DNA of 64,000 bases. Origin: Alphaproteobacteria bacterium. Its GTDB lineage: Bacteria; Pseudomonadota; Alphaproteobacteria; RF32; CAG-239. Shown piece after piece: positions 41,361-52,958 of the stretch (within the stretch, counting starts at the first letter, position 1; each line of letters starts with the position of its first letter). The notes beneath the pieces were generated by a model. The model was not told where the DNA came from, made no database searches, and saw nothing but the letters and a program-made list of their open reading frames with translations. Position numbers and translations under genes: made by a program. Location of the stretch: assembly GCA_015062585.1 (NCBI GenBank), contig SUUJ01000004.1, positions 30,512 through 94,511 of the forward strand. The letters run 5' to 3'.

Positions 41361-42749
41361 ATGTTGAAAAGAACCAAAATTGTTAAATTGCTTAATGCTC
41401 CTGCAACCATTGATGAAGTTTTAGTCAAGGGTTGGGTAAAAACCAGACGTGATTCCAAAGATTTTTCATTTGTGGAAGTTAATGACGGATCTTGCTTGAA
41501 AAATATTCAAGTTATTGCCAAAGATAATTTAAGCAATTATGACGAGGTCAAAAAATTAACTACCGGTTCTTCGGTTGCAATTAAAGGCGCTTTGGTCGAA
41601 TCACAAGGCGGAAACCAAAAATATGAAGTTGTGGCATCTGATGTTGAGATATACTCTATCGCGCCGGAAGATTATCCTTTGCAAAAGAAAAAACATACCG
41701 ACGAGTATTTGCGTACCATTGCGCATTTGCGTCCGCGTTCTAATAAATACGGAGCTGCTTTCAGAGTGCGCTCGGAACTTTCTTTTGCTATTCACAAATT
41801 TTTTAACGAACGCGGTTTCAGATATGTTCACACTCCGATTATTACCGGTTCGGACTGTGAAGGTGCCGGCGAGATGTTCCAAGTAACCACTTTGGATATG
41901 AGTAATCCTCCAAGAACACCGGACGGCAAAATCGATTACAGCCAAGACTTTTTCGGCAAAGAAGCTCACTTAACCGTTTCGGGACAATTAAACGGTGAAA
42001 TGTATGCTTGTGCTTTGGGCGATATTTATACCTTTGGCCCGACATTCAGAGCTGAGAACTCTAATACCACTCGCCATGCCGCCGAATTTTGGATGATTGA
42101 ACCGGAAATGGCTTTTGCAGATATCTTTGATGATATGGATTTGGCCGAAGATATGGTTAAATATTGCATTAAACATCTAAAAGAAACTTGCATGGAAGAT
42201 TTAACCTTGTTTGACAAGTTTGTTGAGCCCGGTTTACTCAATAAATTGGACAATGTCTTGAATAACGGTTTTGCTCGCATTACATATAGCGAGGCTATCG
42301 AAATAATGAAAGCGTCAGGCCACAAATTTGAATATACTCCGGAGTTTGGCATTGATATGCAAACCGAACATGAGCGTTATTTGGCTGAGGTACATTTTAA
42401 GCGTCCGGTTATTGTTCGCGATTATCCGAAAGAAATCAAAGCTTTTTATATGCGCATGAATGATGATGGTAAAACTGTTGCCGCCATGGATGTTTTAGTT
42501 CCGGGAATCGGCGAGCTTATCGGCGGATCACAACGCGAAGAAAGACTTGATGTTTTGGTTAAACGCATTGAAGAAATGGGTATGAAAGCCGAAGATTATG
42601 ATTGGTATTTAGACTCTCGCAAATTCGGAAGCGTTCCACACGCAGGATTTGGTCTTGGATTTGAAAGAATGATGATGTTTGTTACGGGAATCGGCAACAT
42701 CAGAGATGTTTTACCCTTCCCTCGCACACCAAAATCTATCAGCTTCTAA
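41361..42749 (+). CDS. asnS: Asparaginyl-tRNA synthetase
   Basis: [25 protein letters not shown] fold; class II core, [29 protein letters not shown]. Confidence 0.96.
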   Translation: MLKRTKIVKLLNAPATIDEVLVKGWVKTRRDSKDFSFVEVNDGSCLKNIQVIAKDNLSNYDEVKKLTTGSSVAIKGALVESQGGNQKYEVVASDVEIYSIAPEDYPLQKKKHTDEYLRTIAHLRPRSNKYGAAFRVRSELSFAIHKFFNERGFRYVHTPIITGSDCEGAGEMFQVTTLDMSNPPRTPDGKIDYSQDFFGKEAHLTVSGQLNGEMYACALGDIYTFGPTFRAENSNTTRHAAEFWMIEPEMAFADIFDDMDLAEDMVKYCIKHLKETCMEDLTLFDKFVEPGLLNKLDNVLNNGFARITYSEAIEIMKASGHKFEYTPEFGIDMQTEHERYLAEVHFKRPVIVRDYPKEIKAFYMRMNDDGKTVAAMDVLVPGIGELIGGSQREERLDVLVKRIEEMGMKAEDYDWYLDSRKFGSVPHAGFGLGFERMMMFVTGIGNIRDVLPFPRTPKSISF

Positions 42750-42758
42750 GGAAATAAT

Positions 42759-43295
42759 ATGAAAAAATATTTGGCTGCGTTATTGTTTGCTCTTTTATCG
42801 ACCTCGGTAGCTTATGCAAAAGAGACGGAAAAAGTCGAACTTAATGCCTTTGGATTTCCGGATAAGAGTTTTATCAAAATGATAGAAGGAAGACCGGTTA
42901 TCTCAGATATTCCCGTTAGAGAAAAGCCTGATTGCGCTGATAAAAATTTTGCCAAGGCTGTGCGCGAAAATGCCAAACCATATATTGAAAAAGAAGCTTC
43001 GACTATTGTTAATAAAAGACGAAATATTTTAATAACAAAAAATATCGACAATTTTAGCGATTTAAGTATTGAAGAGGCCCTCAACTTGGACAACAGAATA
43101 TTAAAAGCCAGAATGGTTGAATTGAAGATCAACAACAGAATCGACAATTCAAATATCAAAATTTGTCAAAGTGATAACCCTGTTTTGAAAAATAAATTGT
43201 TTGTATTGATGTATGATGATAACAGCAATGTAAAAGTTGAACTGTTAAATTTAAATACCGAAGAAGTGCCGGCTTTTTATTTTTATGATAAATAG
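42759..43295 (+). CDS. Secreted hypothetical protein
   Basis: Signal peptide MKKYLAALLFALLSTSVAYA; no family recognised. Confidence 0.65.
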   Translation: MKKYLAALLFALLSTSVAYAKETEKVELNAFGFPDKSFIKMIEGRPVISDIPVREKPDCADKNFAKAVRENAKPYIEKEASTIVNKRRNILITKNIDNFSDLSIEEALNLDNRILKARMVELKINNRIDNSNIKICQSDNPVLKNKLFVLMYDDNSNVKVELLNLNTEEVPAFYFYDK

Positions 43296-43341
43296 TCTTG
43301 CAAAATAAAAAATTATTATGTATTATCAATTCCCACGCTTA

Positions 43342-43368
43342 CTTGAAACCGGACATTGTCCGCTATAT
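43342..43368 (+). promoter_or_regulatory. Candidate RpoH-type promoter upstream of rpoH
   Basis: CTTG (43342) ... CTATAT (43363-43368), with CGGACattGTCCG inverted repeat in the spacer. Confidence 0.4.
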
Positions 43369-43405
43369 ATTAAGAATGGCGTAACTATATGAAAGTGCTT
43401 AATTT

Positions 43406-44299
43406 ATGACTTGTAATAATGGTCTTGTAATTAAAAAATGTAACTTGCCTGCGGTTGTGAATGACAACTCGTTGGTGGCTTATTTTGAAAAAATTAAAGC
43501 ATTTCCGGTGTTGAGCGAAGAACAAGAAATAAGTTTGGTTAACGACTTGCAACAAAACGGCAATATGAAAGCCGCTCAAATTTTGATTACCTCACATTTA
43601 CGCCTAGCCGCTAAAGTTGCCATGACATATCGTTGTTACGGACTGCCTTTGGCTGATATTATATCTGAGGCTAATCTCGGTTTGATGCAAGCTGTTAAAA
43701 AATTTGATTTATCCAAAAAAGTAAGACTGGCAACTTATGCGATTTGGTGGATTAAGGCTTCTATCAATGACTACATCTTGCGCTCTTGGTCTTTGGTAAA
43801 AATGGGAACAAGTGCCGCACAGAAAAAGCTTTTCTATAACTTGAAAAGAATTAAAGCCAGACTCGGTTTGTATGATAACAAAGAACTAGCGCCTAATGAG
43901 GTCAAAACAATTGCCGCCGAGCTGGTGGTCGAAGAATCGGAAGTTACCGAAATGAATCGTCGTTTGGGCGGTGACACATCATTAAATGTTTCGGTTGCCG
44001 ATGAAGATGATAATGAAAAAATAGATTTTATAGTCGACAAATCACAAAATATTGAAGAAAAATTGGCTATCAAACAAGAAGCTGAATATCGTCGTATGAT
44101 TTTGGAAAAATGCTTGAACAAACTTAGTGAACGCGAACAATTTATCATTAGAAAACGCATGCTTGTCAGTGAACCGATTACACTTAACGAGGCCGGTGAG
44201 ATATTAGGCATCAGTCGCGAAAGAGTCAGACAAATCGAAGAAGTTGCATTGAAAAAACTTAAGAACGAAGTTTTGCTTGCGTTGAACAGTAAAAAATGA
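43406..44299 (+). CDS. rpoH: RNA polymerase sigma factor RpoH (sigma32)
   Basis: LVAYFEKIKAFPVLSEEQE, SWSLVKMGTSAAQKKLFYNLKRIK (RpoH box), GISRERVRQIEEVALKKLK. Confidence 0.93.
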   Translation: MTCNNGLVIKKCNLPAVVNDNSLVAYFEKIKAFPVLSEEQEISLVNDLQQNGNMKAAQILITSHLRLAAKVAMTYRCYGLPLADIISEANLGLMQAVKKFDLSKKVRLATYAIWWIKASINDYILRSWSLVKMGTSAAQKKLFYNLKRIKARLGLYDNKELAPNEVKTIAAELVVEESEVTEMNRRLGGDTSLNVSVADEDDNEKIDFIVDKSQNIEEKLAIKQEAEYRRMILEKCLNKLSEREQFIIRKRMLVSEPITLNEAGEILGISRERVRQIEEVALKKLKNEVLLALNSKK

Positions 44300-44343
44300 T
44301 ATAATGAAGTATTAGAAGAAAATAGAAACGGAGTCGCAAAGAA

Positions 44344-44547
44344 ATGGAACATAAGACAGTAAATAACGAATTGAAAATGTTAAGCGCAGAAGAAATATCT
44401 AAGCGCGGTTGGAAGATTCCGTCTATTAGTCAATTTAGCAAAAACATGGAAGACAGATTAAAAAAAGTGCGTGGCGAAGAAGATAACAGTAAAAGTTTTT
44501 TGTTGCGCCATAATTATAAATCTAATACTAATTCTTGTCAGGCATAA
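44344..44547 (+). CDS. Small hypothetical protein (67 aa)
   Basis: Between rpoH and prmC, followed by a terminator. Confidence 0.55.
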   Translation: MEHKTVNNELKMLSAEEISKRGWKIPSISQFSKNMEDRLKKVRGEEDNSKSFLLRHNYKSNTNSCQA

Positions 44548-44568
44548 TAATTTAATAACTATATAAAC

Positions 44569-44600
44569 GCATCTTAACTTAAGATGCTTTTTGTTTTTTA
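44569..44600 (+). terminator. Rho-independent terminator
   Basis: GCATCTTaacttAAGATGC plus T-rich tract. Confidence 0.75.
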
Positions 44601-44617
44601 AATTTTAGAGGATTTAT

Positions 44618-45472
44618 TTGTCAAATATCAGAGACATTATCAAAGATAAATTTGAATACCTCAAAACTTGCGGTATTGATACTTCGATATCCGAGGTAAA
44701 AATGCTTTTAGCAGATGTCTTGAATACAGATACCGGTAATTTGCGATTTTACAATAAAAATTTAACTCCTGATGAATTAAGCAAATTTGATAAATATATA
44801 AATTTGAGAAAAGATTTTTGGCCGGTTGATAAAATATTGGGTAAAAAAAGTTTTTATAAGCTTGAATTTGAAGTTAACCAAGATGTTTTATCTCCAAGAT
44901 ATGATACCGAAATATTGATTGATGAGGCTATAACACTTTTTAATCCGGATGAAAAAATCGATATTTTGGAATTGGGTACAGGCTCGGGATGTATTGTGAT
45001 ATCGTTGTTAAACGAATATAAAAATGCCAGAGCCGTCGGCATTGATATATCTGAAAAGGCTTTGATAATTACCAAAACAAATGCCATAAAAAATCAGGTT
45101 AACGACAGACTTAGTTTGTTACACGCCGGATGGTTTGACAATGATATTACAGAAAAAATAAATAAAAAATTTGATATAATAATATCAAATCCTCCATATA
45201 TTCCCAGTGCCGATATCCAAAAGCTGGATAATGAGGTAAAAAACTTTGATCCTTTGCTTGCTTTGGATGGTGGAACTGACGGACTTAGAGATTATAAAAG
45301 AATCTGCTCATTAGCGGAAAGTCTTCTTAAAGAAGGCGGATATTTAATTTTTGAAGCCGGAATAAATCAGGCTTATGATATTGCTGAAATCGGCGTACAA
45401 AACCGCTTAAAATCGGTAAAGATATCCAATGATTTGAACGGTATTGAGCGTTGTGTAATATTAAAAAAATAG
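44618..45472 (+). CDS. prmC: Release-factor glutamine methyltransferase
   Basis: TTG start; DILELGTGSGCI, IISNPPYIP. Confidence 0.93.
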   Translation: MSNIRDIIKDKFEYLKTCGIDTSISEVKMLLADVLNTDTGNLRFYNKNLTPDELSKFDKYINLRKDFWPVDKILGKKSFYKLEFEVNQDVLSPRYDTEILIDEAITLFNPDEKIDILELGTGSGCIVISLLNEYKNARAVGIDISEKALIITKTNAIKNQVNDRLSLLHAGWFDNDITEKINKKFDIIISNPPYIPSADIQKLDNEVKNFDPLLALDGGTDGLRDYKRICSLAESLLKEGGYLIFEAGINQAYDIAEIGVQNRLKSVKISNDLNGIERCVILKK

Positions 45473-45601
45473 TTTGATTTAAACAAAAATTTTATTATTA
45501 TGAACTTAATAGTTTGGGTGTTGTATTTTATCAAACACCTTTTGAAAATTTTGCATTTTTAATTTTGTTTATTTGACACTTTTTTATAAAGTGTTGTTTT
45601 T

Positions 45602-46141
45602 ATGGTGTTTAGTTTTATGAAAAAAGTTAAGTATAGAAATAATAACAATTACAGTAATCAAGTTTATTCCATTAACTATAAATTCGACAGCGTTTCGCCT
45701 GCCGGCAAAGTTTGTGGTACCGCTTTGGATTTGATAAAAAAATATAATGAATTGGCTAAGGAAGCTCAAGCCAACGGCAATCATGTGGAAGCTGAAGTTT
45801 TTCGCCAATATGCCGAACATTACCGAAAAATAATTACCGAAATAAACGAGCGTAAAAATATTCGTTTTAACAACAAAGAAACACCTGTTAATGCTGAAAA
45901 TAATGCTGAAATATCCGAAGATAATAACAATTCTTCTGATAACAACACAAAACAGGTTGAAGAATCTGCTCAATTAAGCGATAATAATGATAATAAGAAA
46001 GAAGGCACCTTGGTTGAAACTAAACCAAAATCGGTAAAAAAAGCTTTTAAAGTGATTGAAGTTTCCAACGATGCGCCATCAACTAAAAGAACCACCAGAG
46101 CCAAAGGCAAAAAAAACGAAACAATAGCTGCTAATGAATAA
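45602..46141 (+). CDS. DUF4167-domain protein
   Basis: NQVYSINYKFDSVSPAGKVCGTALDLIKKYNELAKEAQANGNHVEAEVFRQYAEHYRKII; next to prmC as in other alphaproteobacteria. Confidence 0.88.
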   Translation: MVFSFMKKVKYRNNNNYSNQVYSINYKFDSVSPAGKVCGTALDLIKKYNELAKEAQANGNHVEAEVFRQYAEHYRKIITEINERKNIRFNNKETPVNAENNAEISEDNNNSSDNNTKQVEESAQLSDNNDNKKEGTLVETKPKSVKKAFKVIEVSNDAPSTKRTTRAKGKKNETIAANE

Positions 46142-46155
46142 TAAGGGGACTTGAT

Positions 46156-47292
46156 GTGTTATTTTTTATAACTGCTTTTATAATTGCAACAGCATGTTCT
46201 GCCATTACCATTAAAACATTGGTGGGTTATTCCGATTTAAAACCTGTATATAAAATCACAATCGGTGCTTTTATTATTTTGGGTTGGTTTGGAATGTTTA
46301 TTCTTAACCTGTTAAAAAAACAACAATTCTTAGGTGTCGAATTTTATTCTGTCATTTCTACATTTTTATATAGTTTGATGGGTATAGTATTTATTTTGTT
46401 TATCTGCATTATATTGCGTGATATTGTGTGGTATATGTTGTTTTATTTGGTCAAATTGTTAAAGCTTGACGCAATGGCCATTGACCCGCAAAACCTCTCA
46501 TTGCTGAATCGCGCGAATCTTGTGGTTTTGTTCTTTACTATCATAATTTCGGGATATGCTTTTTATGAAGGATATAAAAAACCTGATATAATTCAGGAGG
46601 TCGTATATTCTGATAAAATATCTCGTAGTCTTCGTATTGCACATGTCAGCGATATGCATATTACTCGAGCAACACCAAACAATAAAATTATGTCTGTCAT
46701 AAATGAAATAAATATGCTTAATCCTGATATTATCGTACTAACAGGTGATACTATTGATGATAACATCAACTTAATACAAGATAAGCTGACGCTTCTGTCG
46801 AGTTTTAGCGCTCCATATGGTGTTTATGCGGTTATGGGAAATCATGAGTTTTATAATGATGTGTACGAAGCAAAGAAAATTATTGAAGCTGCCGGAATAA
46901 AGTTTTTGTTTAATGGCGGTGTTCATATCAGTAATAGCAATATTTACCTTACGGGTATCCCTGATTTTACGACAATGTTTGAACGCATTAACCTGTGGCG
47001 CTCTATTAAAGATTCTAAAAAAGATGATTACAAAATATTGTTGTCACATCAACCAATTATAATCAACTCGCTTAATAAAGATTTGTACGATATGGTTCTG
47101 TCGGGCCATACTCACGGCGGACAAGTTTTTCCGATGCATTTAATGGCTAAAAAAGCCAATCAATATTTGGCCGGAAGATATTTGGTTAACGGTATAAATC
47201 TTTTTGTATCGCGTGGTGTAGGAAACTGGGGACCCCAGATGAGATTATTTGCTCCGTCTGATGTCATCTTGATAGATTTGTTAAAAAAATAA
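46156..47292 (+). CDS. Membrane-anchored metallophosphoesterase (YkuE-like)
   Basis: N-term TM segments; HVSDMHI, LTGDTIDD, GNHEFY, SGHTHGGQ. Confidence 0.92.
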   Translation: MLFFITAFIIATACSAITIKTLVGYSDLKPVYKITIGAFIILGWFGMFILNLLKKQQFLGVEFYSVISTFLYSLMGIVFILFICIILRDIVWYMLFYLVKLLKLDAMAIDPQNLSLLNRANLVVLFFTIIISGYAFYEGYKKPDIIQEVVYSDKISRSLRIAHVSDMHITRATPNNKIMSVINEINMLNPDIIVLTGDTIDDNINLIQDKLTLLSSFSAPYGVYAVMGNHEFYNDVYEAKKIIEAAGIKFLFNGGVHISNSNIYLTGIPDFTTMFERINLWRSIKDSKKDDYKILLSHQPIIINSLNKDLYDMVLSGHTHGGQVFPMHLMAKKANQYLAGRYLVNGINLFVSRGVGNWGPQMRLFAPSDVILIDLLKK

Positions 47293-47301
47293 CTTTATTC
47301 T

Positions 47302-47331
47302 CTTGATTTAAATGCTCTTTGTTTCCTATAT
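47302..47331 (+). promoter_or_regulatory. Candidate heat-shock (RpoH) promoter of clpB
   Basis: CTTG (47302-47305) ... CCTATAT (47325-47331), matches the CTTG/CYTATNT alphaproteobacterial heat-shock pattern; spacing 19. Confidence 0.5.
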
Positions 47332-47360
47332 TATATATATAAACAAGGAGCATTTTTGTT

Positions 47361-49955
47361 ATGGATTTCGAAAAGCTTACATATAAATCAAAAGATGTTA
47401 TTGAAGCCGTGGTCAATTTGGCTGCCGCTAATAAAAACCAGTATATTACGCCTCTTCATTTGCTTAAAGTTTTGCTTGACGGCAAAAATGAATTGATTTT
47501 AAGCCTTATAGCTCAATCAGGCGGTGATATTGTTCAAATCAGAGAAAAACTTGACAATGCGTTTTCCAAACTTCCGACTGTTGGCGGAAGTGCTGTCCAA
47601 ACTTTGATGAATCAAGATTTTACCACCATTATGATGGAGGCTGAAAAATTAGCAGACAAAGCTAATGATAAATATGTCACCATAGAACGATTGTTGCAGG
47701 CATTGGTTATGACTGCTGGCAATGAAGCGTATAATATCCTGTCGTCTTCCGGTGTAAATGCCGTTAAACTAAATCAAGCCATAAACAATTACCGCAAAGG
47801 GCGACTGGCAGATAACGAAACATCGGAAGATTCTTTTGAAGCTTTGAAAAAGTTTACGATTAACATTACTCAAAAAGCTAAAGAAGGAAAAATAGATCCG
47901 GTAATAGGAAGAGAACAGGAAATCAGGCGCGCAATTCAAGTATTGTCGCGCAGAACTAAAAATAACCCTCTTCTTATCGGAGAACCAGGTGTAGGTAAAA
48001 CAGCTATTGTTGAGGGAATGGCTATAAGAATTGTCAATAACGATGTTCCTGAAAGCTTAAAAGGCAAACAACTTTTGGCGCTTGACCTGGGTGCTTTGAT
48101 TGCCGGCGCAAAATTCAGAGGCGAATTTGAAGAAAGATTAAAAGCCGTATTAAAAGATATCGAATCATCTAACGGTGAAATAATTTTGTTTATTGATGAA
48201 ATGCACACATTAGTCGGTGCCGGTGCAACCGAGGGGGCTATGGATGCCTCTAATTTATTAAAACCGGCTTTGGCGCGAGGTGAACTACACTGTATGGGCG
48301 CAACGACCATTAACGAATATAAAAAATATGTTGAAAAAGACGCAGCCCTTGCCCGTAGATTCCAAGAAATCTATGTCGCAGAACCAAATGTTGAGGACAC
48401 TATTTCTATCTTGCGCGGCATAAAAGAAAAATTTGAACTCCACCATGGTGTAAAAATTTCCGATAATGCCTTAATTGCAGCTGCCACTCTTTCAAACAGA
48501 TATATTTCTGACAGATTTTTGCCGGATAAAGCTATTGATTTAATGGATGAAGCTGCCGCAGCCTTGCGAATGTCGATTGACTCTAAGCCGGAAGAATTGG
48601 ATGAATTAGACAGGCGCGTGTTGCAGTTAAAAGTAGAGCGTGAAGGTTTGAAAAAAGAAACCGATGCAAAATCTAAAGAACGTTTAGAACTTATCAATTT
48701 TGAAATAAACGGCCTTGAGGCGAAAGCCAGAGTTTTGGAAGAAAAATGGCGTGAAGATAAAAAAGGTTTGGCTGATTATACAACATTGAAAGACAAGCTG
48801 GATAAAGCTCGTAATGAGGCAGAAATTGCAAAGCGTGAAGGCAAATTAGAGCGAGCCGGTGAACTGCAATACAGTATTATTCCGGAATTAGAAAAACAAA
48901 TTGCTTCTAATGAAGATAAAGGAGAAAAAGCTGATAGCTTCAGCGAAACGGTTGATGAAGAAAATATTGCTAATGTTGTATCAAAACGCACAGGTATTCC
49001 GGTTGATAAAATGCTCGGCGCCGAAAAAGAAAAACTCTTAAATATGGAAAGTTTTTTAAGCAAGCGCGTAATCGGTCAAAAAGAGGCCATATCAGCCATT
49101 TCAAACGCAATTCGTCGTTCTCGTGCCGGCATTTCCGATGCTTCGCAACCTATCGGTTCGTTCTTATTCTTAGGTCCGACCGGTGTTGGTAAAACCGAAC
49201 TGAGTAAAGCTGTGGCCGAGTTTTTATTCAATGACGAAAAAGCAATTTTACGAGTTGATATGTCTGAATATATGGAAAAACATTCGGTTGCTCGTCTTAT
49301 CGGCTCTCCTCCGGGATATGTAGGTTATGATGAAGGCGGATTTTTAACCGAAGCCGTTCGCAGAAGGCCTTATCAGGTAATCTTGTTTGATGAGATTGAA
49401 AAAGCGCACCCTGATGTATTTAACATCTTGCTTCAAGTTCTTGATGACGGCAGACTTACCGACGGTAAAGGTCGCACAGTAGACTTTAAGAACACTTTGA
49501 TAATTATGACTTCGAACTTGGGCGCCGAAATCTTAAATAATGCTATCAGTATTGACGATGGTAAAAAAGTAAGAGCTCAGGTCATGGATATTGTAAAATC
49601 AGCTTTCAGACCGGAATTTATTAACCGTATTGATGAAATTACAATTTTCCATAAATTAGATAAATCTAATATCAAAGAAATTGCTAAAATACAAATTGAC
49701 TTAATTGAAAAAAGGCTTGCAAGTCATAATATTAAGCTCAATGTTCACGATACCGCATTTGTTTGGATTGTTAACAACGGTTATGATCCGGTATATGGTG
49801 CAAGACCGTTGAAACGACTATTAAAAAACAATATCGAAAACAAATTGGCCATAAAAATATTAAATGGTGATATTGGTGACAATGATATTGCCGATATTAT
49901 CGTTTTGAGCGGCAATTTAGAAATTGTGAAATCGAAAGACAATAAGAAAGAATAG
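47361..49955 (+). CDS. clpB: ATP-dependent chaperone ClpB
   Basis: Two AAA+ modules ([25 protein letters not shown]), middle coiled coil. Confidence 0.97.
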   Translation: MDFEKLTYKSKDVIEAVVNLAAANKNQYITPLHLLKVLLDGKNELILSLIAQSGGDIVQIREKLDNAFSKLPTVGGSAVQTLMNQDFTTIMMEAEKLADKANDKYVTIERLLQALVMTAGNEAYNILSSSGVNAVKLNQAINNYRKGRLADNETSEDSFEALKKFTINITQKAKEGKIDPVIGREQEIRRAIQVLSRRTKNNPLLIGEPGVGKTAIVEGMAIRIVNNDVPESLKGKQLLALDLGALIAGAKFRGEFEERLKAVLKDIESSNGEIILFIDEMHTLVGAGATEGAMDASNLLKPALARGELHCMGATTINEYKKYVEKDAALARRFQEIYVAEPNVEDTISILRGIKEKFELHHGVKISDNALIAAATLSNRYISDRFLPDKAIDLMDEAAAALRMSIDSKPEELDELDRRVLQLKVEREGLKKETDAKSKERLELINFEINGLEAKARVLEEKWREDKKGLADYTTLKDKLDKARNEAEIAKREGKLERAGELQYSIIPELEKQIASNEDKGEKADSFSETVDEENIANVVSKRTGIPVDKMLGAEKEKLLNMESFLSKRVIGQKEAISAISNAIRRSRAGISDASQPIGSFLFLGPTGVGKTELSKAVAEFLFNDEKAILRVDMSEYMEKHSVARLIGSPPGYVGYDEGGFLTEAVRRRPYQVILFDEIEKAHPDVFNILLQVLDDGRLTDGKGRTVDFKNTLIIMTSNLGAEILNNAISIDDGKKVRAQVMDIVKSAFRPEFINRIDEITIFHKLDKSNIKEIAKIQIDLIEKRLASHNIKLNVHDTAFVWIVNNGYDPVYGARPLKRLLKNNIENKLAIKILNGDIGDNDIADIIVLSGNLEIVKSKDNKKE

Positions 49956-49984
49956 AAAAAATCGCCCTTTCGGGCGATTTTTTC
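49956..49984. terminator. Bidirectional terminator between clpB and ybgC
   Basis: ATCGCCCtttcGGGCGAT with A- and T-runs. Confidence 0.88.
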
Positions 49985-50424
49985 TAAAGTAGTTTTTCCA
50001 TCAAGGCCTTGGGTATTCGAACCGGTTTTTTAGTAACCAGTGATATATGGGCAGCCTTAATATCAATAGCAACCAAGACATCTGCTCCGCGTCTTATTTC
50101 TTGATGCATTGTGGCTGTTACACCGCCAAGATTAGTAATGCGACAACTAACCACTAATTCGTCATCCAAAACAGCCGGAGCCATATAATCAGCTTCACAA
50201 TGGCGTACAACCCAAGCTGTTTTTTCCGGTGATGTTAAATCATCTTGTTGTCTGGCACCCAGTGAACGAATAAATTCGGTACGACATCTTTCGGCAAACT
50301 TCAGATAGTTTGCATAATAAACTATGCCACCGGCGTCGGTATCTTCATAATATACTCGAACCGGAAACAAAAATTCTTTATCAACCAATTCGCCTTGTGC
50401 CGGCGATACAGATTTTACTATCAT
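49984..50424 (-). CDS. ybgC: Tol-Pal-associated acyl-CoA thioesterase YbgC
   Basis: VYYEDTDAGGIVYYANYLKFAERCRTEF. Confidence 0.92.
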   Translation of the reverse strand: MIVKSVSPAQGELVDKEFLFPVRVYYEDTDAGGIVYYANYLKFAERCRTEFIRSLGARQQDDLTSPEKTAWVVRHCEADYMAPAVLDDELVVSCRITNLGGVTATMHQEIRRGADVLVAIDIKAAHISLVTKKPVRIPKALMEKLL

Positions 50425-50427
50425 CTT

Positions 50428-51477
50428 TTAACCTTCCAATAAATCCAATTGCGGGTTGTATTTTTCTTTTTTCAATGAAGGAACTCCAAGATATTTACAA
50501 CCCAAATCCGAAATAACGCGTCCTCGCGGAGTTCTTTGTAAGAAACCAAGTTTTAATAAAAACGGTTCGATAACTTCTTCAATGGTGTCACGCTCTTCTG
50601 ACAAAGCAGCCGCTAAAGTGTCGGCACCAACCGGACCACCGCCATAGTTTTGCAAAATACAATTTAAGTATCTTCTATCAAAAGCGTCTAATCCGTAATC
50701 ATCAACATCGAGCCTTTTTAATGCTCCATCGGCAATTTTATTATCAACTTCCAAAGCGCCGCAAACAGCTCCAAAATCACGAACTCGCCTTAAAAGTCTG
50801 CCGGCAACACGAGGTGTTCCGCGTGAGCGTTTGGCAATTTCTAAAGCTCCGGTTTCCGATAAAGGCATATCTAATAACCTTGCACCGCGGAGCACGATTT
50901 TTTTCAAATCTTCCGGCGAATAAAAATCTAATCGTAAAGGAATGCCGAATCTTTCACGAAGTGGTGTTGACAACATTCCCGAACGAGTAGTAGCACCGAC
51001 TAATGTAAAAGGTTGTAAATCTATCCTAACCGAACGGGCAGAAGGTCCTTCGCCGATAATTAAATCAAGCTGAAAGTCTTCCATAGCCGAATATAAAACT
51101 TCTTCAATTGCCGGATTTAAGCGATGAATTTCATCAATAAACAAAACATCGTTACGCTCAAGGTTTGTCAAAATAGCCGCCAAATCGCCCGACTTTGAAA
51201 TCATCGGAGCAGAAGTTGCTCTGAAACCTACGCCCAATTCTTTGGCAACGATTGAAGCCAAAGTTGTTTTGCCTAACCCCGGAGGACCAAACAATAACAC
51301 ATGATCAAGCGCATCGCCTCTGGCCTTGGCAGCATCAATAAATACTTTTAAGTTCTCACAAACATGAGTTTGTCCGACAAAATCGCTCAAAGCTTGAGGT
51401 CGCAAATTTACCGGCATATTGGACGCGCTTTCGTCTTCTGTTTGTTTTTGCGGGCTGACTAATCTTTCATCAATCAT
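50428..51477 (-). CDS. ruvB: Holliday junction helicase RuvB
   Basis: [44 protein letters not shown]. Confidence 0.97.
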   Translation of the reverse strand: MIDERLVSPQKQTEDESASNMPVNLRPQALSDFVGQTHVCENLKVFIDAAKARGDALDHVLLFGPPGLGKTTLASIVAKELGVGFRATSAPMISKSGDLAAILTNLERNDVLFIDEIHRLNPAIEEVLYSAMEDFQLDLIIGEGPSARSVRIDLQPFTLVGATTRSGMLSTPLRERFGIPLRLDFYSPEDLKKIVLRGARLLDMPLSETGALEIAKRSRGTPRVAGRLLRRVRDFGAVCGALEVDNKIADGALKRLDVDDYGLDAFDRRYLNCILQNYGGGPVGADTLAAALSEERDTIEEVIEPFLLKLGFLQRTPRGRVISDLGCKYLGVPSLKKEKYNPQLDLLEG

Positions 51478-52205
51478 CTTGTTTGCTCCTTAGCAAATTC
51501 TTTTAACGACAAGCGAATAATCTCACCTGTATCGGCATTTTCATTTTTGCTCAATACCAAATTTACCACGCGATAAGCTTCTATTCTTTGGTAACCCAAA
51601 TTAACCAAAGCTGAAATAGCGTCTTCCATTTTGGTAGGATCTTCATCACGCGAAACTAAATTATCTTCATATTCCAAAACTTCGCCGGTTGCCGCATCAA
51701 AATTTACAGCTTGATTTAAGTCTTTAGAAACATTGGCTATCGGAACGGTAACGATTTTGTCTTTCAGTTCGGTAACAATGCGAGCAGCTAACTTAGGTCC
51801 GACACCGTTGGCTCGAGCAAAAGATGTTTTATCTTGAGCTGCAACAGCTTGAGCTAATTGATTTGGTGATAATACCGACATAATGCTCAAACATACTTTA
51901 GCACCCACGCCCTGAACTTTGGTCAAAGTATTGAACCATTCTTTTTCCAAAGCGTCAGCAAATCCGAACAATGAGATACTGTCTTCTCTGACAATTGTTT
52001 CTATCATCAACGACGCAGTAGAATTTAAGCTTAATTTGCCCAATGTCTTAGCCGAGGCAAAGACCAAATATCCGACCCCGTTAACATCTATAATGCAATA
52101 ATCTTCAGCTATGGTATCAACAAGTCCTCGTAATTTAGCAATCATATTTTTTTCCTTGTTTTTATCAACTGTAATAAGCCTATACAATAAACAATTTGCT
52201 TGCAA
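51474..52205 (-). CDS. ruvA: Holliday junction protein RuvA
   Basis: [28 protein letters not shown]; HhH and domain III; overlaps ruvB. Confidence 0.94.
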   Translation of the reverse strand: MQANCLLYRLITVDKNKEKNMIAKLRGLVDTIAEDYCIIDVNGVGYLVFASAKTLGKLSLNSTASLMIETIVREDSISLFGFADALEKEWFNTLTKVQGVGAKVCLSIMSVLSPNQLAQAVAAQDKTSFARANGVGPKLAARIVTELKDKIVTVPIANVSKDLNQAVNFDAATGEVLEYEDNLVSRDEDPTKMEDAISALVNLGYQRIEAYRVVNLVLSKNENADTGEIIRLSLKEFAKEQTR

Positions 52206-52241
52206 GAATTATTTTAAACATTTAGAACAAAAAACGAACTT

Positions 52242-52958
52242 TTATACATCTATTTTTTCTTGTTTTAAGTAATTTTCCAAATATTCGTTCCACTCGGGCA
52301 CATCATTTTCATCAAAATAACCGCGCAAAAATTCGACCATTCGGCTCAATCTTACTTTAGCCATTTGGCGACCTTCTTCGGTCATCATAAGATTGCCGAG
52401 GCGCAGAGTCTTTTCAAAAAAATGATTGATGCAATTGTCACTTTTGCGATCACGCGATTTATATCTTTCGGCACTCATATTTATCTCGGGCCACTCGTTT
52501 TTATCAAACACCGGAGTACCATATTTCAGGCAACGAGAAAAAGCATAATTCAAAGTTCTGATAATGCCGTTTATACCGGTAGCGTCCAGCATATCGGCAT
52601 CAGAAACTATCATTCCTTCTTTGGTTGTCGGTCTTATACCTGTAAGCAATTTAGAATAGCCCATATTGGCGATAATGTCGCAAACCTTTTGTTTGGTTTT
52701 ATCATCAACATTGCACTCATTCATTATTCTTTTGGCGTTAGTTAAATTATCGCTGGCCTCTTGTCCAAACAATTTGTAATCATCAGCATCATGCAAAAGA
52801 GAGGCTAAAAGCACAATTTCTTTATCAATCTCTGATAAATTTTGCATCAATTTTTGTGCAATTTGTGAGACTCTTTCAACATGATCAAAACCGTGACCGC
52901 AGCTGTCATGGTTCATATGAGCTCTAACTTTTTCGTTTAATAAATTCCAATCTGTCAT
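52242..52958 (-). CDS. HD-domain phosphohydrolase
   Basis: HGFDHVERVSQIA...LASLLHDADDYK. Confidence 0.9.
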   Translation of the reverse strand: MTDWNLLNEKVRAHMNHDSCGHGFDHVERVSQIAQKLMQNLSEIDKEIVLLASLLHDADDYKLFGQEASDNLTNAKRIMNECNVDDKTKQKVCDIIANMGYSKLLTGIRPTTKEGMIVSDADMLDATGINGIIRTLNYAFSRCLKYGTPVFDKNEWPEINMSAERYKSRDRKSDNCINHFFEKTLRLGNLMMTEEGRQMAKVRLSRMVEFLRGYFDENDVPEWNEYLENYLKQEKIDV

